DNA of 64,000 nt from Bos javanicus (taxonomy: Eukaryota; Chordata; Mammalia; Artiodactyla; Bovidae), in NCBI RefSeq assembly GCF_032452875.1, contig NC_083877.1, positions 49,091,724-49,155,723 on the forward strand. Direction: 5' to 3'. A program made the translations under genes and the position numbers. Below the pieces are notes generated by a model. The model saw only the letters and a list, made by a program, of their open reading frames with translations. It did not search any database and had not been told where the DNA came from. The first letter of the stretch is position 1. Each line of letters opens with the position of its first letter. This document shows positions 37,040-49,386 of the stretch, piece after piece.

Positions 37040-37330
37040 AGCATTCATTTATTCAACAAATATTTATCCAAAAAGAACCAGGCACTGTGCTAAATCTTCA
37101 TGTTACAGGAGATACAAAGGTAAATCCTTGCCTCTTAAAGTCCAGTGAAAAAGACTGAAATAACAAATGATTATAAAACACAAAAACAATCAATGTGAAG
37201 AATCAGGTTTTTAGAAAGGAAAGAACAGGATGCCAGTGGGAGCCCGGAGCTCATCTGATGGAGGCTAACAGTTTGGACAAGATATCCTGAAAGTTTGTGA
37301 CATTTAAACTGAGACTATAGGATGGCAAGA
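37040..37330 (+). mobile_element. Ancient mammalian repeat
   Basis: ATTCATTTATTCAACAAATATTTATCC...CCAGGCACTGTGCTAAATC, then a long diverged body ending TTTAAACTGAGACTATAGGATGGCAAG. A common old interspersed repeat. Family not assigned with certainty. Confidence 0.65.
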
Positions 37331-37336
37331 CAGGTT

Positions 37337-37364
37337 AGATTAGATAGAGATAGATAGATAGATG
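37337..37364. repeat. (GATA)n microsatellite
   Basis: AGATTAGATAGAGATAGATAGATAGATGG, short and imperfect. Confidence 0.9.
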
Positions 37365-37454
37365 GAGTTAATTGACATTATTGGCACGTTCTATATTTGC
37401 ATGTTTGCCTACTCACCAAAATTTATTTATAACTCCAGAATCAATATTTGCTGC

Positions 37455-37893
37455 CCTTAACATTACTCAGCCATGAAAAAGAATGAAATAATGCCATTTG
37501 AAGCAACATAAATGGACCTAGAGAATATTATACTTAGTGAAGTAAGTCAGAGAAAAATTAATATTTAATGATTTCTCTTATATGTGAAATCTAAATAAAA
37601 CAAATGAAACTATATACAAAAAAAAAGAAACAGAGTCACATAGAAAACAAACTCTCCCAAAGAAGAAAGGGAGGGGCGATTAGAGGTGTGGAGTTAACAG
37701 ATACACACTACTATACATAAAATAGATAAGCAATAAAGATTTACTCTATAGCACAGGGAACTGCATTCAATATCTTGTAATAACCTATCATGGAAAAATA
37801 ATCTGAAATTATGCATAACTGAATTACTTTGCTGCATACCTGAAACTTAATACAATACTGTAAATCAACTATACTTCAGCTATTAAAAAAAAA
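37455..37893 (+). mobile_element. L1 3' end
   Basis: CTCAGCCATGAAAAAGAATG, TAGAGAATATTATACTTAGTG, CTATAGCACAGGGAACTGC and CTGTAAATCAACTATACTTC with an A tail. Confidence 0.92.
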
Positions 37894-38394
37894 ATACTGC
37901 CTTTTCTCATACTTATGCAAGCACAGAGCATCCTGATACACATGTTCCCAGCTGAGATCAGATGAGGCAACATTCTGCCTTCTTGTTTCAGCTCTCATAC
38001 TGTAAACAAGTGTCCTGTTTTCACAGTCACCTCAGTGCCACATTTTTCTCATTTGTCTGCTTTTTGTTGGTGATACTGCTGTTTAAAGTGGACCCCAAGC
38101 ATAGTGCTGAAGTGCTGGCTAGTGTTCCCATTGTGATGTGCCCTACAGAGAAAATACACGTTTGATAAGCTTTGTCCATTGCTGTTGCGTGTGGGTTCAA
38201 TGTTAGTGAATTAATAGAATATGTCAAATAAGATGTCTTCAAGTAGAAGCACAAAAAAATAAGGTTGTGTCTTGATCAACAGACAAGAATGTTACGAACA
38301 CAGGCTCATAGGAAGCTCCTAGAAAACTCATATTTCTCCTAGAAATAATTATTCAGTATTCACGAATTCAGTGATCCCAGGAACTTTATAAATA

Positions 38395-39325
38395 ACTACC
38401 TCAGATAACAAGATAGATAAATATCTGCCAATAACAAGTGCTGATGAGGATCTGAAGCAACTGGAACTCTCATATTGCTAATAAGGAATGAAGAAATGGC
38501 GCTGCCACTCTGGAAAACCATTTGACATTTCTTTTTAATATTTATTTGTTTTTTATTTCTTTTTTGCTGCATCTGGTCTTAGTTGCAGCACAGGCTTCTC
38601 TCCAGTTGTGGCACTGGGGCTTAGCAGCTGTGATGTGTGGGCCTCCTTGCCCTGAGGCATGTGGGATCTTAGATCCCTAGTCAGGGATCCAACTCACATT
38701 CCCTGCATTGGAAGGTAGACTCTTAACCACTTGATCACCAGGGAAGACCCTGGCATTTCTTATAATTAAACTTCTATAGCCCATATAATCTAAAAGTCCC
38801 ATAACTAGATATTTGCCCAAGTAAAATAAAAACTTACATTCACACAAAAACCTGTACATGAGTATTCATAGCTGCTTTGTGATTGCTAAGAAATGGATTC
38901 AATATAAATGTTCTTCAATTAGGAAATGAGTAAACTGCAGAATGGAATACCACTCAACTATAGAAAGTAGCAAATTATTGACTTGTTGATGGAATGTATC
39001 TGAAATGTATTGTGCTGAGTAAAGAAACCAGAGTCAAGGGTTACATTAATATATTTTTCCATTTAAATGATATCTTTTAAAGGCAAAAATATAGGGACAG
39101 AAGACAGATCTGTGGTTACCAGGGTTTGGAGAAGGGGAATAAGTTGGCTACAGAAGGGCACAAAAGAATTTGGGAGGTAAGGGAGATGGAATTCTTTCAT
39201 ATCTTGAGTGTGTTGGTCATTACAAAATCAAAACCCTTTGTCAAATTCATAGAACTATACACTAAGAAGAGTGACTTTTACTGTATATGTTATATTTTTA
39301 TAAGAAATGAAATAAAAACATATCT
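38395..39325 (+). mobile_element. Old L1 (L1M/HAL1-like) 3' end, split by a SINE
   Basis: ACAAGTGCTGATGAGGATCTG, GGAACTCTCATATTGCTAAT, GGAATACCACTCAACTATAG, GATCTGTGGTTACCAGGGTTTGG and ACTATACACTAAGAAGAGTGAC follow the old L1 3' end in order, about 700 bp excluding the SINE at 38545-38752. Confidence 0.85.
38545..38752 (-). mobile_element. CHR-type SINE nested in an old L1
   Basis: GCTGCATCTGGTCTTAGTTG through TCTTAACCACTTGATCACCAGGGAAG. GACATTTCTT / GGCATTTCTT on either side is a decayed duplication. Confidence 0.87.
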
Positions 39326-39643
39326 AAGGATGCATTTTGATCAAAATATAGTTCTTCTAGTTTGCCAAGGTAACATCAGAAAATACTATTAAAGCATGTG
39401 TTTTACTAGTGTTCTTGTTGATAAAACACTTTGAGTACAAAATAAATACTATGTAGAAATTTATGTTACACTATAAATTGAGCAGTGAATACTGTGAACA
39501 TATAAAATATGTTTTCCTTTCTATTGTTTCATAATGCTCAAATTTATTGAAGTTCTTACTGGTTTATAGGAAATAGTTCCTTACTGTATTTTGGCAAGTG
39601 GTGAATTCTGTAAACTATAACTCTCCCTGTATAACTCTCCCTA

Positions 39644-39772
39644 GAGAAGGAAATGGCAACCCACTCCAGTATTCTTGCCTGGAGAATCCCATGGACAGAG
39701 GAGCCTGGTGGGCTACAGTCCATGGGGTTGCAAAGTGTCGGATACGGCTGAGCGACTAAACAACAACAACAA
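39644..39772 (+). mobile_element. Bov-A monomer SINE
   Basis: GAAGGAAATGGCAACCCACTC through GTCGGATACGGCTGAGCGAC with an AACAACAACAAC tail. Just left is a tandem TATAACTCTCCC duplication. Confidence 0.93.
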
Positions 39773-39934
39773 TACAATAGCTCTAATATATGTGTTATTC
39801 ATAGGAGAACAAAACTTTCATTTAACTTAAATTACCCAGTAATATGGCATATTGACCCTGGGGTAGGAACACAACAAAAGAAAGAAATGTAATATCATTT
39901 TTCTTGCTTACATATGATTCTTTAATGATAGGCA

Positions 39935-40066
39935 CCTGGAGAAGGAAATGGCAACCCACTCCAGTATCTTTGCCTGGGAAATCCCATGGACAGAGGAACA
40001 TGGCGGGCTACAGTCCATGGAGTCACAAAAGAGTCAGTCATGACTTAGCGACTGAACAACAACAGC
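39935..40066 (+). mobile_element. Bov-A monomer SINE
   Basis: The same monomer type as the preceding one, with an ACAACAACAGC tail. Perfect 11-bp duplication AATGATAGGCA at 39924-39934 and 40067-40077. Confidence 0.95.
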
Positions 40067-40462
40067 AATGATAGGCAACTGTCACACGTGGAAACTGTTT
40101 AGCAGCGTATGGTCTCAGAAGCAGCGCGCATGACATCTTTGAGTGTCTCCCAATTCTGATGTGTCTTTTTTGAAATCTTTCCTTGTTTACAGTGGCTCTG
40201 CCACATTATCTCTGTTATATTTCAAGAACCAAAGATGTGGTAAAGTAAAAAAGAAAATACTCTATATTACTTAAGATGTGTTGCCAAAACATCTTGAGGC
40301 TGTATACGTACTATGTCTTTATACAGATAATGAGGCCACGCATGACTGTAATCACTTAATAAATGTAGACAATGATTTATTCAAAGTGTATTGAAAACTA
40401 AGTAGCTCTGCTTAAGATTATTATGCTGCGTAAACCATTTGTTCGGTGATTAAAGTAGGTGC

Positions 40463-40718
40463 TGCTGCTGCTAAGTCGCTTCAGTCGTGTCCGACTCTGT
40501 GTGACCCCATAGACGGCAGCCCGTCAGGCTCCCCGTCCCTGGGATTCTCCAGGCAAGAACACTGGAGTGGGTTGCCATTTCTTTCTCCAATGCGTGAAAG
40601 TGAAGTCGCTCAGTAGTGCCCGACTCTTAGCGATCCCATGGACTGCAGCCTAACAGGCTCCTCCATCCATGGGATTTTCCAGGCAAGAGTACTGGAGTGG
40701 GGTACCATTGCCTTCTCC
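40463..40718 (-). mobile_element. Bov-A2-type dimeric SINE
   Basis: GCTGCTGCT tail, two monomers, TGCGTGAAAGTGAAG linker. Perfect 11-bp duplication AAAGTAGGTGC at 40452-40462 and 40719-40729. Confidence 0.96.
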
Positions 40719-41341
40719 AAAGTAGGTGCAGGAAATGCTATATTATACGACATGTTGCAAAAATTATTTATAAAAAGAGCAGCCTTGATACAATTTGGAA
40801 AAGTAAAATCAGTAACTATCTCTATCTTGTGCTTTTCCTGTAGAAGAACATGAAGTCTAAAATTATTATTTTTTGTGTGTGTTTCCAGCAGATTTGTTAT
40901 TTTGTCTGAAGTCTTTTGGAAGTGCCAACTTAGGCTTTTTTAAGTTGTTAGTTTTCTTCTGTTCCTGTGTCCCATTCCATTGCCAATATTTAGAGTGGTT
41001 TAATTTTTCCAAAAGAGGAAGAATTCCCCTCATGAGTTAATTTAATGTGTAGCAAGTGTTTCTTAAATGGACAAATGACAACATTGTTTTCAAACAGGAT
41101 AATTGCAACCATGTACAGTATGTTTCTTCATTAGTAAGTAATTAAATAATTTACTAAATTGTGCAATAATTCATAATGGCACACGCTAACCCTGCTCAAT
41201 TACAGGAGCTAGGGATAAAAGAAGTTCTTGCACATATGCCTACATTTTATTAGTCAATTTTAATTTCTGAAGAAGTCAGCTTGCCTTTTTCAAAATACTG
41301 AGTAGTGCACAATTAAAGGAAAATTCAGAAAATGTTTGAGA

Positions 41342-41455
41342 GTTGTAACGTATTGGTTAAGAGTACACACCCCAGATTCCACTTTTTATGGTTCCTTGTG
41401 TTCTTGGACAAGTTACTTATCTGTCAGTTTCTCAAAAGAGAGTTTTGAGTGAATT
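41342..41455 (+). mobile_element. MIR SINE fragment
   Basis: GGTTAAGAGTACACACCCCAGATTCC and TTCTTGGACAAGTTACTTATCTGTCAGTTTCTC follow MIR. Confidence 0.7.
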
Positions 41456-42221
41456 CAATATGAAAAAGTGCCTGCTAAAGAATGCGTTCCAAAGAATTGT
41501 GAACCAACAGGTGAGGTAAAAGCAAGAGCTTCAGTGTGATATAATTATTGGAAAGCCTTTTTGATTTCAGAAAATCATCTTTGGGGGGCACAAGCTTTAA
41601 CTGGATAGTCAAAATCTCATGTGAATTTTGGAACCTCTGAATGGAATACCTAATTTAGTCAACCTCCACCTTACAAAATGTAGGAATCTTTTTTTTTTAA
41701 CTCAAGAGAAAAGTATAGAATTTTAATATGAATCTAACATATTTAGAAGAGTTAATATTTTTTTTTCAATGAAAGCAGAGAAACACCCTCAAGTCTGTTC
41801 TTGTTTCAGTCCTCACAGCGTACTTCCACTGTGCAGGACTAGAGATAAATAATAAGCGTACTTCTGAGGGCAGCAAACAGACTCCTGACCCGACATTGCC
41901 AGCCCAGTAAATTCCATCCTGTGAACTGCAGCTCAAATGTGAGCCTCCAAACCACTATTGACATGTGGCAAAACTGTCTGAAATGTCAATAGTTATAAAA
42001 TGAGTATTTCATAATGCAGAATAATTGATTACTTTGCTTGACTGAACAGGAACATATTTTCTCTGTGAAAGCAAAATAATGCCAGCCTTTGCTCCTGGAA
42101 CATTCCTAGCTGCGAGACTCAGATTTCCCAGGGAAGCCCACGTTACACTGTGGTCCTTGATCATGCATGACAAAAATAGGGAAAACCATCTGTAACTGCT
42201 TATCTTCTCTCCATTATTTGA

Positions 42222-42242
42222 AATATATATATATATATATAT
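42222..42242. repeat. (AT)n microsatellite
   Basis: Ten AT units. Confidence 0.95.
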
Positions 42243-42884
42243 CTATATTTAAGAGAGTCCTTTAAAAATATGGCCTCTACACGAAGCATCTGTATTAATA
42301 GAACTGTCTCAGATCATTTTCAGAACTGAAATGGATGAGATATGAAATCAAATAACATTCAATTTATCTTGTTCCTCTTAAAATGCTCTGCTTAGCTTTT
42401 CGCTCTGATGAAATAACACCCATTTCCAGTTTTATTCTTCCCCAGTGTGCTGTGATGTGGAACTCTTTTGCTCTATGTGTTTTATTAAGTGTAATTTAAC
42501 TTTATGACTATCAAACCAACTATTAATCCTTAGAATAAGACTATGAAATAGGCAAGCCGTAAAGAGATTTATTTTTGAAAGTGCGATTCCTGTCTTCTGC
42601 CCTCAATTCTTTTTTCAGAACTTGTTCTCTGAATGTATAAAGTATAGTTTGCAAAGCTCTGTACTAGGCACTTTGAAGGAAAGCAAAAGGAACACCTACA
42701 GCGTACATTTTGAGCTTTCTTCCCCTCCTTATCTATATGTACTTCGTGTTACTCTAAACCATCACGTTTTCTTAAGTAAAACATGCGTGATTTCTGTCTG
42801 TGCTCTTATGTGTGCTCCTAGGTGTGTTCTGCTCTCCTTCTTAGAGGGCCTTTATTCCTTTTTTTGTCTACTGAAATCTGATTA

Positions 42885-43165
42885 GTCTTCAAAGTCTACT
42901 TTAAGTGGTACCTCCTCCATGAAGTCCTTCTGCTCATAAAGTTTAAGATTAACCCTGCACAAAGTAACCTCTTTTACTCTTGGCCCACATAGCACCTGGC
43001 TTAGACTATGTGTCACATCTTCTGCCTTACAATATGAGCATTGCATTCATTTTCCTACTAGATTGCAAGCTCCTTGAGGAAAGGTCTGACATTTTAATCT
43101 TTTTTCCTTTCCTCTCCATGTCCCAGCACAATGTAATACACAGATGTTTATCGTTGTTCATTGGA
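42885..43165 (+). mobile_element. L2 LINE 3' end
   Basis: TACCTCCTCCATGAAGTCCTTC, AGATTGCAAGCTCCTTGAGGAAAGG and CCCAGCACAATGTAATACACAG are a clear L2. A second L2-like end (TTCCCAATACTTAGCAGGTGC) follows at 43268-43330. Confidence 0.85.
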
Positions 43166-43400
43166 TGGGAACTTGCATTCTTATAAGAAGCAAGACATAA
43201 AAAAAAGCTTGAAGTCTTATAGAAAATAGTGCATAAAAAGAGGTCCCTTATGCAAAGGGCTAACTTAATTCTTATTCATCTTTATATTCCCAATACTTAG
43301 CAGGTGCATAATAAATACTTATTACACACATGTGCATTCACACACACACACATTTCTAAGCTTATCAAAAGTGCTTGCTGATAATCATTTCCGTATATCC

Positions 43401-43412
43401 TTATTAAGGTCA
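43401..43412 (+). promoter_or_regulatory. RORE-like motif
   Basis: TTATTAAGGTCA: an AT-rich 5' half followed by AGGTCA, the RORE form bound by ROR and REV-ERB. A sequence match only; such motifs occur by chance. Confidence 0.25.
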
Positions 43413-43519
43413 ATAATTTTTTACCAGGCACATGGTCTGTGTGTATAACAATATGGGGTGGTGATAGTATTTCCTCTTGTAACCCTGCTAAGAGATAATC
43501 ACTTTGTCCTTTCTTTAAA

Positions 43520-43665
43520 TTGTTTCATTTACTCCTTCCAGTGTCCCTATAAGGCTCAACTATCCTATTTCACATATGAGGAAACAAAGGTTTGCTCAAG
43601 CTCACTCAGCTAGTGAGTAGGATAAAGGTTGGTTTGGGGCCCAGTTTAATCTAATGCCAGAGCTC
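43520..43665 (-). mobile_element. MIR SINE
   Basis: TTTCACATATGAGGAAACAAAGG and CTCACTCAGCTAGTGAGTAGG. Confidence 0.8.
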
Positions 43666-43829
43666 ATGGTATCGTTCTTCGGGGTTCAGTGAAACAAGGA
43701 AGGCTCCTTGGAGAAGGAAGTCAACATGGCGCAGTAGAGAGAAAGGGATGAAGGTGTTTCTGAGGAGGGGCTAGGACATGGTCCTGAAAGTAGTCATGGG
43801 ATATTTGAGTTGCAGGAGCCCTTTGAAGT

Positions 43830-43980
43830 CTTTCCTATTGCTTCATTCTACATTCAGGGGCCCGACAGCCTGAGAAGAGAGATGACTTGCCAAGGGTGAC
43901 ATAGAACACTAAGTGACAAGTGTGAAACTTGAACCCAGAGCTCCAAGTTCTGAGTTTGCTTCTACTACCTATATTCCTTT
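43830..43980 (-). mobile_element. MIR-like fragment
   Basis: GACTTGCCAAGGGTGACATAG and ACTTGAACCCAGAGCTCC, diverged MIR core on the minus strand. Confidence 0.65.
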
Positions 43981-44004
43981 AACTAAAAGAAAAATCTTAA
44001 GTTT

Positions 44005-44485
44005 CTGCACTCCTTACAATAGCTAAGACACGGAAACAACCTGATTGTCCATCGACAAATGAATGGATAAAGATGACATGGCACATATATATAATGGAAT
44101 ACTACTCAGCCATAAAAAAGAATGAAATAATGCCATCTGCAGCAACATGGATGGGCCTGGAGATTATCATACTAAGTGAAGTAAATCAGACAGAGAAAGA
44201 CAAATATCATACAATATCACTTATATGTGGAATCTAAAATATGAAACAGATGAACTTATCTATGAAACTGGAAGACTCACAGATGTAGAGAACAGATGTG
44301 TGGTTGCCAAGGGGCAGGGGAGGGTGGAGGGATGGATTGGGAGTTTGGGATTAGCAGATACAAACTATTATACATAGAAGATAAACAACAGGGCCCTACT
44401 GTATAGCACAGGGAGCTATATTCAATATCCTATAATAAACGAAATAGAAAAAAGTATGAAAAAGAGTACACACACACATACACAC

Positions 44486-44538
<53 letters not shown>

Positions 44539-44612
44539 TGTGTCACTTTGCTGTATAGGAGAAGTTAACGTGCTGTAAATCAACTATACTTTAATAAAAT
44601 AATTTTTTAAAC
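44005..44612 (+). mobile_element. L1 3' end with expanded microsatellite
   Basis: Ordered L1 3' motifs from ATAGCTAAGACACGGAAACAAC to GCTGTAAATCAACTATACTTTAAT. The internal CA/TA stretch has expanded: CA at 44468-44485 and TA at 44486-44535. Confidence 0.93.
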
Positions 44613-47600
44613 AGACTCGTCATTTCCTGTTCCGCTGCCAGCTGTAGGAGCAGGGGGAAGATATCCCTTGGGAACACAGTTATGCAGTCCCTCTGGCTTG
44701 CGATATGAGTCATCTTCCTCGCTGCCCTTAGCAGGTGTGTGTGTAGCGAGGCACCCGCCACCTACCTACTCTGTGGAGGTTGCTTAGGTCTGAATGCCTG
44801 TGAACTTTATCCTTTCCCTCCTTGTGATGGTTACAAAACATCTGTCAGTTCTTGAATTTCCTAATAGATATGTGAGACACGTGGTTCCGAGAATCTCAGA
44901 ATCCCTTCACCGTTGTCTCAATTCAGCCAGATCCTTCACTTCCAACATCCTATTATCCTAACCGCCGCACTAATGACTTACAGCCACTCATCATCTGTGA
45001 GAGGTGAAACACTGTGCAAACATCTTTTCAGCAGATGGCCAGACACTGCCTTTCTTTAGGGAAGTTCCAACTCAGGGAACTGACTTCTGCATAGAGTTTT
45101 CAGAGCCCAGGCCACCTGATTAGGAAGCTTCTCAAGAATAAATCTTGATTCTTATTTGATTCTCCAATAGAGGGCCAGCCATATAATAAATATTCAGTAA
45201 ATGTGCTTGATGATGTGAAATATAAGAAATATATATGTGTGTGTGTGTGTTTATAAAATTGAAGATGTCTCTTGCCATCAAAATACCATCAATTTCACTA
45301 TTTTCATGGACTATGTATGTGCACACATACATGTACATTTAAATCTGGCATCTATATTTGCTTTAAAATCATGAATAAAACAGGTTATATTAATCTGATC
45401 ACCCCTCTTCATTAACACACGTAAAGAAAGAGACCCCTCTTCCACCTTGGTGTCCAGGTCTTAACAGCATTATTCCATTTATAAATGTTTCTTTATGAGA
45501 CACTTTCAGACTCAAAACTAAGCAAGGCTGTAATCATTTGTAGGCAAGTTTGTATCTACTCTTTAGCTTCCCAAGTAATCTTACTTAGAACTCTCTAGGT
45601 CTCAGACCTAGACACCAGGGTCTCAAACTACCTCTCAGACCCTGTTTGTAAGTAGGAGACCTGGTCCCCTAGATTTATGTTGGCCCAAACGGCTCAGCTC
45701 CTACAGATCACAGTGCCATGGAAGCTAAGGATTCAGCTGAATCAAGCTGCCCAGGACCATATTAACCTTTCACTGATCCCTTTCTTGTTCAGCTAGAAGG
45801 AAGTTAATTGAATTAGCAAGCTGCCACATACTGGAGAGAGAGAACCAGGACCCGGGCGAGACAGAACCTCAGAGTCAAAATGTAGCTTCCCTCTCATGTG
45901 CATCAGCCAACTTTGAAAACATTGCATGGGGAGCCACTTGATTCTGGATAAGTTTGTCAGCTGGTCATTTTGCCATTCTCCCCAGTAGCACTCCAGGTGT
46001 GAATCAGTGTGGTGTATACCATGAGATCAGATTCTGTTTGGCAGAAAGTCAAATGTACTTTTCTAAAGTCAAGTATCATTTCCTTATTTAACTTCTGAAA
46101 ATGGGAAGATAGGCACTAATTTACTGATTATACTCCAGTCTAGACTCCTGCAGAAATCCAGCAAGCTTTCCTCATGGGCATTTTGGGATAACTTGCCATC
46201 AGTCATGTCCCTCCACTTCCTTGCTAAGTGACAGATCCAATGTGAAACCCAGTACATAGGGACACCACGTGGAGCTGTCTGTAGAGGATTCTGAGTTGAA
46301 TTACATGTTTTTTTCAGTATGTAGTATGCCTTCTTTTTCTGAGATTAGCCAACAGAACTATTTGACTTGAGAATTAATGTATGATATAATCCCATTCATG
46401 GTAAAGAGTTCTCATCTTGTTTAATTACCTTCCTGTAATCAATTTTTTTATGCTTTTTTTTCCCTTCAGAACACTTGGTAAAATTTTTTCAAATGGAAAG
46501 AGTAAACTACTTAACACTGTTTTACCCCCATAGTTGGTACTCCAGGAGTGTGTGTTTTATGGAAACCAAATAATTATTCCTGTATTTTAATATTTAGCTG
46601 GTAAAAGTTTGCACCGAAATGTGCTTCCTTTTTGGCTTCAATGTGGAAGTACTGAAGGGAAATACAGATCCTTTCATTCCTGACTAATTTACTTGGTTGA
46701 GGACTTATAACTCTGTGGAAAAGTTGTATTTCAAGAGAGTTTTTAAAGAAAACCTCTCATATTTACCTTTGAAGTTTCATGAGAGTTTTGTGTTGATATA
46801 AACACTAATATACTCTGGGTTAAAAGCTGTGTTGAAAATGAAAAAATGCATTTAATAGAGGCATGTATTACAAATAGCATCTAGCCACACAGGAAGGTTA
46901 CTGTGATTTAATATCTGAAATTCTGTTGCTCATTAGTTGTATGGTGAGAATGAAATACATTTCTAAAGGGCAAGGTCAGTGTTACATTATCATGGAAATG
47001 TCTTTGTTGAATAAAAGTATAAATATTTCAAGTTTAAGTATTATGAGATTATATTTCTATTGGGGACATATGTATAGGATGAATGATTCTTCTCCTTGTA
47101 ATTACAGGAGCATATGTCATGTAACATGTCATTCCCGATTACTGATTTCATTTGAAATGGTCTGGAAATAAATACCGATTACTAGTAATGTAAGACTATT
47201 TACCTTGGAGTCAGATGTCTGACAGGCAGGCTGGAGCTAATGGATTTGGTCATTTTCAAAGCATTATTTTCTAAAGCAGGATGCTGTTTTAAAGTAACGC
47301 TGAATTTTCAGAGTCGTTTATCTGGATTCATTTGCAGTGGGTATGGAAAAGCACCCCTAGGAGCATGCAGTCTCTGATGTTTTTCCATCCTTTAACAATA
47401 CAAAGGAAAGAAAACTGTACCCAGAACCTACCAATAGGACAGCTCGGCATTACCTGTCCTTATTAAAGTCGGTAGGACAAGGGAAATCAAGAACCACATA
47501 TGAAGGATAGTGTCCGTGTAACTGAGGGGCGTTGCCTCACTGGGAGATGTAGTTGCATCATGGGAACGTGGTGTGATTTAATTTCATCACTGTAAACATC

Positions 47601-48829
47601 AGAGTGGGTATGGTTGATTCATTTGAAATTCTTGTCCACTTCGCCATGGCTGGACAGCTGAGTTAACATGGGTAGGTCTTGGCTTCACACTGTTATGATT
47701 TCTGATTTGGGGGCTTTATTAGGGGAAAAAAACTGTTAGGATAACTTTAGCTGAAATCAAACTTTTATAAAGGTATGGCTTGATTTAAGGTACCATGAAT
47801 TTTTTTTAGCCTTCTAAATTAGAGCACTCTGTAAATTTTGCCTTGAAGGGGGCTCGGAGGGTGGGAGAGTATAAATCTTAGTTTTTGCAGTGCTGATTGT
47901 CTGCATGTGTTTTAAATTGAGTCCCAACTCAGCGGCAAGGACAACTCAGTTATATGGGAAAAAATGTTAGGACTCTTCTTGCTTAATTACCATGAATGCA
48001 ACAACTAATAACCATCTAATATCTGAGTTGTAAATGGAAACATAGACCATCAGAAAAGAAAGCAGAGTTGAAATTGTGTAAAGAAACAGTAGTAGGTAAC
48101 AAACTTGGCTTTTGATAATTTTTTCTGCCATGCTCAATACTGTGGAAAAGAATGCTGAAATTTTAAATAATTTGGTCTCTGGGTATGTAGCATCTGAAGT
48201 TCATAGTAAAGAAATTCATCTGATGATAATATCATGGTTTGAGTTTCTACAAGGCCAGTTAAAAGGATTAAGCTTCAAAGTTTGGAGGGAATTAAGCCTT
48301 AGTTGCAAGTTAAAATTCACAAAGTTGACCTTTAGAGGTTGCTTGGTTATTTGGGGGTGGTGGTGGTGATTTTTTTTTTTCCTGTCTAAAGTACCGAAAC
48401 ATCTCACTTTTAGGGTGTGAAACCTAGAACCTTTTCCACTTGTAGATGGGTTCTCTAGAGAGAATGGTGGATATGGAAGAGCCTGGGAAATTAGTGGCTC
48501 AAATCGGCTGGCAACTGGAGTACATTTAGGTGATTCACATACAGTTGTCTGTTCTCCTTCCAGGTTTCAGTGGTCCTGCAGGAAGGGAGAGGTGTAAACC
48601 AGGACCTTAAATGTTGGCAGGATGAGAAATATCAATGTCTAGGTGGGCGGAATTCCCTTTTCGCAGGCCGAGTCTCCCAGGAAAGGCTGAGGAAACCATT
48701 ACTCCTGGAACTGCCTGGGTGACTCCGTTCCCCACCGCCCCGGAGGGGGCTCTACCTTCCGAATAAAACTGGGGTGATCTGGGAAGTTGGAAGTTAGAGA
48801 GACTGTAGCCCACCCCTCGTCCCCCGCCA
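44613..48829. other. Repeat-poor region upstream of the RORA4 promoter
   Basis: About 4.2 kb with only a TG microsatellite. It leads into the CpG island. A reasonable place for promoter-proximal enhancers, but none was identified. Confidence 0.55.
45231..45251. repeat. (TG)n microsatellite
   Basis: ATATATGTGTGTGTGTGTGTT. Confidence 0.9.
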
Positions 48830-49257
48830 GACCGAACATACCCTGCTTTTCCGCCAACGAGTTGGGGCTTTTGTCACCCCTGGGAGGGCCGGGAAGGGAG
48901 CGGGAAAGTAGTGTCAGGTTGCGCCCTTCTTGCCCAAGGGGTCGAAGGAGAAAGTAGATGCGCGATCAGAAGGGCGCTGAGCGCACAGAGCGCCCGGGAG
49001 GCCACAGGTGCCCTGGGAAGCGGGCACAAGGCTGGGGGTCCGGATGCGGGCCGGGGGTGCCAGAGGGCAACGCCAGCCCGGGTGCGCTCAGGAGCCGCGG
49101 CCGCTCACCTGCCCGCGGGGGCGGGGCGGGGCGCGGTGCTGGGGCGCGCCGCCTCCCGCCACCCGCCTCCCGCCCGGGGAGGAAGCGGAGGGGCGCGGTG
49201 TAAACAGAGCGGCGGCCGTGATGTCAGCCGGTCACATGGAGCCTCTTATGGCTCGGG

Positions 49258-49386
49258 ATGGCTCTCGGCGGGCGGGCAGCTGCTGCAGCTGCTGCTGTGG
49301 CTCGGGCGGCGGCGGCGCGGCGGCGGCAGAGGGGGCTCCGGGGTCGGACCATCCGCTCTCCCTGCGCTCTCCTCACCGCGGCTTAA
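49258..49386 (+). other. Upstream ORF ending directly at the RORA4 ATG
   Basis: ATG 49258 (G at -3 and G at +4, a strong context) opens 42 codons encoding an Ala/Arg-rich peptide. They end at TAA 49384-49386, and the RORA4 ATG begins at the very next base. It is in the main frame, separated only by the stop. The arrangement would favour termination-dependent control of the main start, by reinitiation or leaky scanning. It depends on the transcript including 49258. Confidence 0.5.
49278..49330 (+). repeat. CTG/CGG trinucleotide tract in the leader
   Basis: An imperfect GCTGCTGCAGCTGCTGCTG run passes into a GGCGGCGGCGGCGCGGCGGCGG run. It lies inside both upstream ORFs, where it encodes poly-Ala or Cys/Gly runs. 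Such tracts are length-variable and form stable RNA structure. Confidence 0.85.

Larger units (their letters stand above)
40730..42884. other. Mostly unannotated intron, 2.2 kb
   Basis: One MIR fragment and an AT microsatellite only. Confidence 0.55.
1..48829 (+). other. RORA: Intron of the long RORA isoforms (inferred)
   Basis: No coding exon was recognised here. In human RORA the long isoforms start several hundred kb upstream of the RORalpha4 promoter and share its downstream zinc-finger exons. If that structure holds, this whole stretch is transcribed intron. That is inferred from gene structure and not shown by the sequence itself. Confidence 0.7.
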
